Source of the DNA: Aquisalimonas sp. | Lineage (GTDB): Bacteria; Pseudomonadota; Gammaproteobacteria; Nitrococcales; Aquisalimonadaceae | Assembly: GCA_007127625.1 (NCBI GenBank) | Contig: SKYZ01000226.1 | Coordinates: 1 to 10,953, forward strand | Reading direction: 5' to 3' | Length of the DNA stretch: 10,953 nt | Shown here: one piece after another, positions 6,697 to 10,953 of the stretch | Layout of the letters: the number at the start of each line of letters is the position of its first letter | How positions within the stretch are numbered: position 1 is the stretch's first letter | The notes under the pieces: generated by a model | Databases searched by the model: none | What the model was told of the DNA's origin: nothing | Seen by the model: only the letters and a program-made list of their open reading frames with translations | Program-made: the position numbers and the translations under genes

Positions 6697-6712
6697 TGTG
6701 ACATGAGTCACA
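6697..6712. promoter_or_regulatory. CRP-type operator, TGTGA-N6-TCACA
   Basis: TGTGACATGAGTCACA contains both perfect half-sites of the CRP/Vfr consensus (TGTGA-N6-TCACA), and the inverted repeat is 6 bp on each side (TGTGAC / GTCACA). It lies between two divergent genes, centred 74 bases before the first ATG considered for the diguanylate cyclase and about 157 bases from the acyltransferase-like gene. A possible -10 element GATAAT (6775-6780) with a poor -35 GCGACA (6751-6756, 18-base spacing) would place the site near -82, a phase used by class I CRP promoters. The operator is seen directly; the promoter is tentative. Confidence 0.7.
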
Positions 6713-6778
6713 AACGGCCCAAGGAGTGGGGCACGGCACCACGATGCGTTGCGACAGCGGCTGGGATGCCGTCGGATA

Positions 6779-7819
6779 ATGGCGACGATGATGCACAGGA
6801 CGGCAAGTATCGAACCCCAGCGGCTGCTGGTGTTCCAGGCGCTGCTGGTGTTCACGGTGGCGGGCGGTCTGTTGTTTGCGGCGCTGAATATCAGTCGCGG
6901 TGTCTACCCACTGGCGGCCGTCGAACTGGTGTTGGCTGCGGTCTCCGGCTGGCTGTTCGTTCGCAGCATCCAGCGCAAGCTCACCCGGACCTGGCTGATG
7001 GTCTACCTGGTGCTTTTCTTCAGTGCCATGATGGCGGCCATCGCCACGCCGGATGCCAGTCCGACCGTGTTCGTGTGGGTCTTCCTGATCCCGCTGGTTT
7101 CCCACCTGCTGCTGGGTTCACGGCGCGGGTTGCTGATGTCGCTGCTGTTCCTGGCGATCGCCGCGGGGACTTACTTCCATCGGCTTGGCCCTGACGCCCT
7201 CCTGCTGGAGCCGGTGGCGATTGCTAACGTCGTGGTCTGCGCCGTACTGCTGACAGGACTGTCCTACGCCTATGAATCGGCCCGGGAGAAAACGGAGAGC
7301 CAGCTACAGGCGCTTGCCTCCACCGATCCCCTGACCGGACTGCCAAATCGGTCCATGCTGGAGCCGGCGCTGCAGCGTCAGGTCGGCGAAGCGGACCGCC
7401 GAGAGTCGCCCTTCGCAGTGTTGTCCATGGATCTCGATCATTTCAAGACCATCAATGATCAGCGCGGCCATGAGGCCGGAGACCGTGCCCTGTTGGCGTT
7501 CGCGGATCTGTTGCGGCAGCGGCTGCGCAGTAGCGACCTGCCCTGCCGTTGGGGCGGCGAGGAGTTCCAGGTGCTGCTTAGCAACACGGACCCCGATGGC
7601 GCTTTTCGCATTGCCGAGGAGATTCGCAGCACTCTGGAGCATACCCCCGTGGAACTTGATGACGGCGTAGTGTCCATGACCGTCAGCATCGGAGTGGCAT
7701 CGTATCCGCTGGACGCCGATGACGCTGCCAGCCTGCTCATCGTGGCCGACCGTCGCCTGTACCAGGCGAAACTGCGGGGACGCAACCAGGTGGTGGATGC
7801 TCGCAGCATGCCAGGGTAG
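6779..7819 (+). CDS. Six-helix membrane diguanylate cyclase (GGDEF)
   Basis: This 346-aa protein makes the second messenger cyclic di-GMP from two GTP. Residues 15-164 contain six hydrophobic segments (about 15-35, 44-64, 72-90, 97-113, 116-133, 146-164), an integral membrane sensor of unknown ligand. A short linker (YESAREKTESQLQ) leads to the GGDEF domain (about 181-342), beginning STDPLTGLPNR. The catalytic motif is GGEEF (259-263), and the product-inhibition site RSSD (250-253) is exactly five residues upstream, so both activity and feedback control look intact. There is no EAL domain. The start is uncertain: TTG 6749, ATG 6779, 6788 or 6791 are all in frame and none has a good Shine-Dalgarno. 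If GATAAT at 6775-6780 is the promoter -10, the true start must be at 6788 or later. A CRP-like operator lies upstream. Confidence 0.95.
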   Translation: MATMMHRTASIEPQRLLVFQALLVFTVAGGLLFAALNISRGVYPLAAVELVLAAVSGWLFVRSIQRKLTRTWLMVYLVLFFSAMMAAIATPDASPTVFVWVFLIPLVSHLLLGSRRGLLMSLLFLAIAAGTYFHRLGPDALLLEPVAIANVVVCAVLLTGLSYAYESAREKTESQLQALASTDPLTGLPNRSMLEPALQRQVGEADRRESPFAVLSMDLDHFKTINDQRGHEAGDRALLAFADLLRQRLRSSDLPCRWGGEEFQVLLSNTDPDGAFRIAEEIRSTLEHTPVELDDGVVSMTVSIGVASYPLDADDAASLLIVADRRLYQAKLRGRNQVVDARSMPG

Positions 7820-7962
7820 GGGGCGGAAGCAGCGGGTGGTCGGGGGGCGTACGGCTGAGCCGGTTGCGGTCGTACCCGGCCAGCGTGACAATGCCCATGC
7901 GCCGGGTCGTCGATGGACGCTGGCGCAACACCCATTCGTGCCTCCGCGAGGTCGCGTGCCCC
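7820..7962 (+). other. Intergenic leader of the metal-transport gene pair
   Basis: This 143-base gap holds nested inverted repeats: GTACG (7849-7853) with CGTAC (7871-7875), CGGCT-G-AGCCG (7852-7862), and ACCCGGC (7874-7880) with GCCGGGT (7901-7907). No AT-rich Zur-like box, no clear -35/-10 pair and no recognisable metal riboswitch core was seen. It probably contains the promoter of the DUF1007-nicO operon. Confidence 0.4.
7948..7952 (+). promoter_or_regulatory. Shine-Dalgarno site for the DUF1007 gene
   Basis: GAGGT lies 10 bases before the ATG at 7963 and favours that start. The alternative ATG at 8062 would give a neater signal peptide but has no ribosome-binding site. Confidence 0.45.
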
Positions 7963-8691
7963 ATGACCCACCGTGTGCCTTTCAGGGAAGTGCGCGCCCC
8001 GGGCCGGCGATCGAGCCCCTCCGGGCTCACCCCGGCGCCGTTTCCGGTTTGGCTGCCTGCAATGGTTCTGGTCTGGTTGCTGCTTGCACCCGCCATGGTG
8101 GCCGCACACCCCCATGCCTGGATCGATCTGCGGACCCAACTCGTCACCGATGGCAACGGCCGCGTGGAGGGCCTGCGCCAGCACTGGGAAATCGACCCGT
8201 TCTACAGCCTGATGCTGATGGAGGAGTTCGGCTCCGCCGGCGACGGCAGTGAGAGGGAGGATGGGCTTCAGCACCTGGCGGAGACCATGCTCGGCAACAT
8301 GGCAGAGTTCGACTACATGACCCGGCTGACCCTCGACGGCGACCGCGCAGCGTGGGGAGGGGTGACGGATGTGCAGCTAACCGTGAATGATGCCACGGAC
8401 TCCCTCCATTTCCGGTTCACCCTGCTGTTCACTGAGCCTCTGGACCTCGACGGGCGCGAGATTGAGTACGCGGTCTACGATCCGACGTACTACATCGAAG
8501 TGCTGCACGCCGACGCCGATGCCATCGAAACGGGTGCGCTGGGTGCCGAGTGCTCCGTGCGGATTCGCGAGCCGGATCCACCGGATTCCCTGGTGGAGCG
8601 CATGGCCCGGATCGATCGCAGTGGCTCGCCCACGGAAGAGGGCGTGGGCGAGCGGTTTGCTCAACGGGTAAGGATCGGCTGCGGTGCATAG
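7963..8691 (+). CDS. DUF1007 family periplasmic protein, partner of NicO-type metal transporter
   Basis: DUF1007 proteins are exported proteins commonly encoded next to NicO/RcnA-like transporters and are assumed to assist divalent-metal handling; no biochemical role is firmly assigned. From the ATG at 7963 the product is 242 aa with an unusually long polar N-region, then a hydrophobic core (about residues 31-46) and a likely signal-peptidase cut after AMVAA (residue 48), leaving a mature start HPHAWIDL whose two His are typical of the family. Starting at 8062 instead would give a standard short signal peptide. The conserved AVYDPTYYIEV segment (170-180) and RFTLLFTEPL (151-160) identify the family. 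The mature protein is acidic. Its stop overlaps the next gene by 8 bases, so the two are translationally linked. Confidence 0.88.
   Translation: MTHRVPFREVRAPGRRSSPSGLTPAPFPVWLPAMVLVWLLLAPAMVAAHPHAWIDLRTQLVTDGNGRVEGLRQHWEIDPFYSLMLMEEFGSAGDGSEREDGLQHLAETMLGNMAEFDYMTRLTLDGDRAAWGGVTDVQLTVNDATDSLHFRFTLLFTEPLDLDGREIEYAVYDPTYYIEVLHADADAIETGALGAECSVRIREPDPPDSLVERMARIDRSGSPTEEGVGERFAQRVRIGCGA
8670..8674 (+). promoter_or_regulatory. Shine-Dalgarno site for the nicO-like gene
   Basis: AAGGA lies 9 bases before the GTG at 8684, within the DUF1007 gene, and supports the non-ATG start. Confidence 0.65.
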
Positions 8692-9697
8692 AGTCGCCCT
8701 GCTCCTCGTGCTGGTGCTGGCCTTGACGGTGGCCCCGGCGGGAGGATCGCCGCTGCCGGGCGGCGACCGGGCCGATGAGCGCGTACAGCAGGAGACTGCG
8801 AGCCAGGACGCCGGGGAGCGCTCCCTGTGGCAGCGCTACACCGGCTGGATCGTCACCCAGCAGCGCGCTCTGCATCGCGCGTTGACCGAGCGGGTCAGGG
8901 CCCTGCGCGGCGAGGCCGGGATCGTGGAGTTCGGCGCGTTGCTGGCGCTGTGCTTCCTCTACGGACTCTTCCACGCCGCCGGGCCCGGCCACGGCAAGGC
9001 GGTGATCAGCACCTACCTGCTGACCCACCGGACCCGCGTGGTCCAGGGTGTCACCCTGTCGGCCGCTGCCTCGCTGGTCCAGGGAGTGACAGCGGTGGTG
9101 CTGGTGCTTGCACTGGTGCACGTGGCCGGGTGGTTGAGTCGTGACGTCATGCAGCAGTCGGTGACGGTCGAGCTGGTCAGCTTCGGCCTCGTCGCCGGCC
9201 TGGGCGGCTTCCTGATGGCCCGCGCCGGTCGCGGTCTGTGGCGAACCCACGAGACCGCTGACGGCGGCCACCCGCATGAACACACGCACGCATCGGGCAC
9301 CGGGCATTGCTGCGGTGGCCACCACGTGGCGCTGGGCGCCGGGGAGAGCGGGCGCGCCTGGCCGGCTATTGCAACGGTGCTCGCCGTGGGGGCTCGGCCC
9401 TGCACCGGCGCCGTTCTCGTCCTGGTCGCGGCCAATCTGCTGGGGCTCTGGCTGATCGGGGTCGCGGCGGTGGCAGCCATGTCCGTGGGCACGGCCCTGG
9501 CGGTGGCCACGCTGGCCTGTATCGCCGTCTATGCGCGCGGCTGGGCCGGCCGGCTCGTCGGCGCGCGTACCGGCCGCTGGCGGTACGCCGGCAATGCGGT
9601 CGCCTTCACAGGCGGCGCCATCATCTGCCTGCTGGGCGTGCTGCTTCTAGTGACCGCTCTGTCCACGCCCATGGCGTCACCGGGCGTCCTGGCCTAG
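8684..9697 (+). CDS. NicO/RcnA-family nickel/cobalt-type transporter
   Basis: This 337-aa inner-membrane protein belongs to the NicO family, which includes the RcnA Ni/Co exporter and related uptake permeases. Residues 1-21 resemble a signal peptide or first helix. After a polar stretch, the hallmark HAAGPGHGK (97-105) lies in the next membrane segment. A His/Cys-rich loop (196-214: HPHEHTHASGTGHCCGGHH) is a probable metal-binding segment. The second family motif GARPCTGAVLVL (236-247) and three further hydrophobic stretches follow. The GTG start at 8684 has a good Shine-Dalgarno and overlaps the DUF1007 stop by 8 bases. The metal (Ni, Co, Zn or other) and the direction of transport cannot be read from sequence. 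Pairing with DUF1007 favours an uptake-type or periplasm-linked role over the stand-alone RcnA efflux type, but this is inference. Confidence 0.92.
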   Translation: MHRVALLLVLVLALTVAPAGGSPLPGGDRADERVQQETASQDAGERSLWQRYTGWIVTQQRALHRALTERVRALRGEAGIVEFGALLALCFLYGLFHAAGPGHGKAVISTYLLTHRTRVVQGVTLSAAASLVQGVTAVVLVLALVHVAGWLSRDVMQQSVTVELVSFGLVAGLGGFLMARAGRGLWRTHETADGGHPHEHTHASGTGHCCGGHHVALGAGESGRAWPAIATVLAVGARPCTGAVLVLVAANLLGLWLIGVAAVAAMSVGTALAVATLACIAVYARGWAGRLVGARTGRWRYAGNAVAFTGGAIICLLGVLLLVTALSTPMASPGVLA

Positions 9698-9710
9698 TGT
9701 GCTGTCCCCT

Positions 9711-9743
9711 GGCTTGCTGGGCGCACCCATCACCAGCATGGCC
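9711..9743. terminator. Weak hairpin between convergent nicO and MFS genes
   Basis: TGCTGG (9715-9720) pairs with CCAGCA (9733-9738), and GGC/GCC extend the stem across a small internal loop. No T-run follows on either strand, so it is at best a weak or Rho-assisted bidirectional terminator. Confidence 0.25.
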
Positions 9744-9779
9744 ACCTGCCGGGTCACGGCTAGTAGACGTCCGGTAAGG

Positions 9780-10953
9780 TTAGTATCGCCGCCGTTGTGC
9801 CGTTGCGAAGGCGATTACGGACAGCCCTCCCACCGCGGTGAGTGCAGCGAGAGTCCACTGCGCCGAGGTTCCCTCCAGTAGCAGGGCAGTGCCCGCGGGT
9901 GCCAGCGCCCGGGCAACGTGGGATGGCCCGGCCAGCCAGCCGGTGATGCGGGCGTAGCCGGCTGCCCCGGCGAGCAGGGTTGGCACCATGGCGCGCACGA
10001 TGGTCATGATGCCGTGGCCGCCGCCGTAGAGCACCGCAAACAGCACTGCGAGCCAGGGCTGTATCGGGGCGAGGAGCAGCAGCGCCACCCCGGCGGTGGC
10101 CAGGCCCAGAGCCAAGCCCCCCAGTGTGCCCGGTGACCAGGTGTCCTGCAGCGCGGCATCCAGTGCTCGCGCCGCGATCTGCATCGGGCCGATGAGCATC
10201 GCGGTCCACAGGATCAGCTCCTGCGGGACGCTCTGTGCGGAGAGGATGACGGCGACCTGGGCGGACAAGGCCGCGGAGACCGTTGTCGCCAACGCGAACG
10301 CTGTTGCCAGGAGCGCCAGTGTCACCCCCGCTGGTGGAGGTGCTGCCAACACGCTCGTAGCTGCGGAAGCTGCCCGCGCAGTGCCGCCGCCGTCCGGGGA
10401 GGGCGCGCCGGGTAAAGCGAGGTGAGCGGGCAGGGCGATGGCGATGTGCAGGGCCGCAAACACCAGAAACGCCGTGCGCCAGTCGGTACTGGCGACCAGC
10501 CAGGACGCCAGTGGCCAGGCCAGCGTGCTGGCGAGCCCGGCGACCACCGCCAGCGCCCGCACTCCGCTCCGGAACCCGGCCCCGCTGGACTCCCGCAGTG
10601 CAGAGAAGGCGGCTTCGTACAGGGTTGCGGCCATGGCCGTCCCGGCGAGCAGCCAGCCCACCGCGAATACACCCGGGGACGGGGCGAGGGCCACCACCGA
10701 CAGTGCCATGGCTGCCACCACTGAGCCGGTGGCCAGGCACGGGCGGGCGCCTCGGCGGGTCATAAGACCACCCACCACGGGCGCGGTCACGGCGGTGACC
10801 AGCAGGCCCGCCGAAAACGCGCCGAAGATCCAGGTCAGCGGCCAGCCCGTGTCCGCGCGGATGGGTTCGGCCAGGAACGTGAGCCCGTAGTAGAGCGTGC
10901 CCCAGCTCACCAGCTGTGCGGGTGCGAGTGACAGCACCGCCCGCCACGGGATC
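9780..10953 (-). CDS. MFS transporter, 12-helix type (5' end probably beyond window)
   Basis: A member of the major facilitator superfamily, with about 12 hydrophobic segments over some 390 residues. The N-terminal segment SLAPAQLVSWGTLYYGLTFLAEPI (shown in part) and the loop GLMTRRGARPCLATG between helices 2 and 3 fit the MFS G-x-x-x-D/R-R-x-G-x-R-type motif. A low-complexity Pro/Ala/Ser linker around the middle (ALPGAPSPDGGGTARAAS) separates the two six-helix halves. The first in-frame start in the window is GTG at 10937, but the frame stays open to the edge and the upstream residues (IPWRAV) look like the normal cytoplasmic N-terminus, so the real start is probably outside. The tail is basic (AQRRRY). 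It converges on the nicO-like gene with an 82-base gap. The substrate cannot be inferred. Confidence 0.9.
   Translation of the reverse strand, partial: IPWRAVLSLAPAQLVSWGTLYYGLTFLAEPIRADTGWPLTWIFGAFSAGLLVTAVTAPVVGGLMTRRGARPCLATGSVVAAMALSVVALAPSPGVFAVGWLLAGTAMAATLYEAAFSALRESSGAGFRSGVRALAVVAGLASTLAWPLASWLVASTDWRTAFLVFAALHIAIALPAHLALPGAPSPDGGGTARAASAATSVLAAPPPAGVTLALLATAFALATTVSAALSAQVAVILSAQSVPQELILWTAMLIGPMQIAARALDAALQDTWSPGTLGGLALGLATAGVALLLLAPIQPWLAVLFAVLYGGGHGIMTIVRAMVPTLLAGAAGYARITGWLAGPSHVARALAPAGTALLLEGTSAQWTLAALTAVGGLSVIAFATAQRRRY

Noticed and set aside
6053..6706. + strand open frame of 217 codons opposite the GNAT-like gene
   Set aside because: Its translation is rich in Gly, Ala, Pro, Arg and Asp with few aromatic residues, whereas the reverse-strand product looks like a real protein.
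9143..9150. TGACGTCA palindrome
   Set aside because: It falls within the NicO-like coding sequence and has no bacterial regulatory meaning here.
9760..10947. 395-codon reverse-strand open frame overlapping the MFS gene in another frame
   Set aside because: Its Arg/Gly/Pro-rich translation has no membrane pattern, while the alternative frame on the same strand is a clear 12-helix MFS protein.
1..10953. Search for FNR/Dnr boxes (TTGAT-N4-ATCAA), tRNAs, CRISPR arrays and insertion sequences
   Set aside because: None was found by eye. The nos operon promoter is presumably upstream of the window.

Overview
The window is high-GC DNA with tightly packed genes. It looks like a chromosomal segment of a denitrifying proteobacterium, most likely a gammaproteobacterium, and some acidic exported proteins hint at a halophilic lineage. 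The lineage call is inference from gene content and composition, since no rRNA or other marker is present.

Positions 1-3927 hold the 3' part of a nitrous-oxide reductase (nos) operon on the + strand. It contains the C-terminal CuA domain of NosZ, then NosD (periplasmic beta-helix protein), NosF (ABC ATPase), NosY (ABC-2 type permease) and NosL (copper-binding lipoprotein). The nosD/nosF and nosF/nosY pairs overlap, and nosL follows nosY after 18 bases. A strong 10-bp inverted repeat lies between nosZ and nosD. Directly after nosL, on the opposite strand, is an ApbE-type FAD:protein FMN transferase lipoprotein. It is the likely NosX equivalent that flavinylates NosR, which is not in the window. 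Together these genes supply copper-site assembly and electron transfer for N2O reduction in the periplasm. An imperfect direct repeat brackets the apbE gene.

Positions 5140-7819 are a small signalling region. It holds a stand-alone CheY-like receiver protein, a 97-aa three-helix membrane protein of unknown function, an oppositely oriented 198-aa protein with a possible GNAT-like (acyltransferase) fold, and a six-helix membrane diguanylate cyclase with intact GGEEF and RxxD motifs. The last two are divergent. Their 231-bp intergenic region contains a perfect CRP-type operator (TGTGA-N6-TCACA).

Positions 7963-9697 encode a metal-transport pair: a DUF1007 periplasmic protein, and a NicO/RcnA-type membrane transporter with a cytoplasmic or periplasmic His-rich loop, overlapping it by 8 bases. 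The window ends with a convergent MFS transporter gene whose 5' end probably lies beyond the right edge.

No tRNA, rRNA, insertion sequence, CRISPR array or phage gene was seen. Most of the window is conventional. The items most worth checking are the CRP-like operator, the repeat around apbE, the nosZ-nosD hairpin, and the two uncharacterised proteins in the signalling region.
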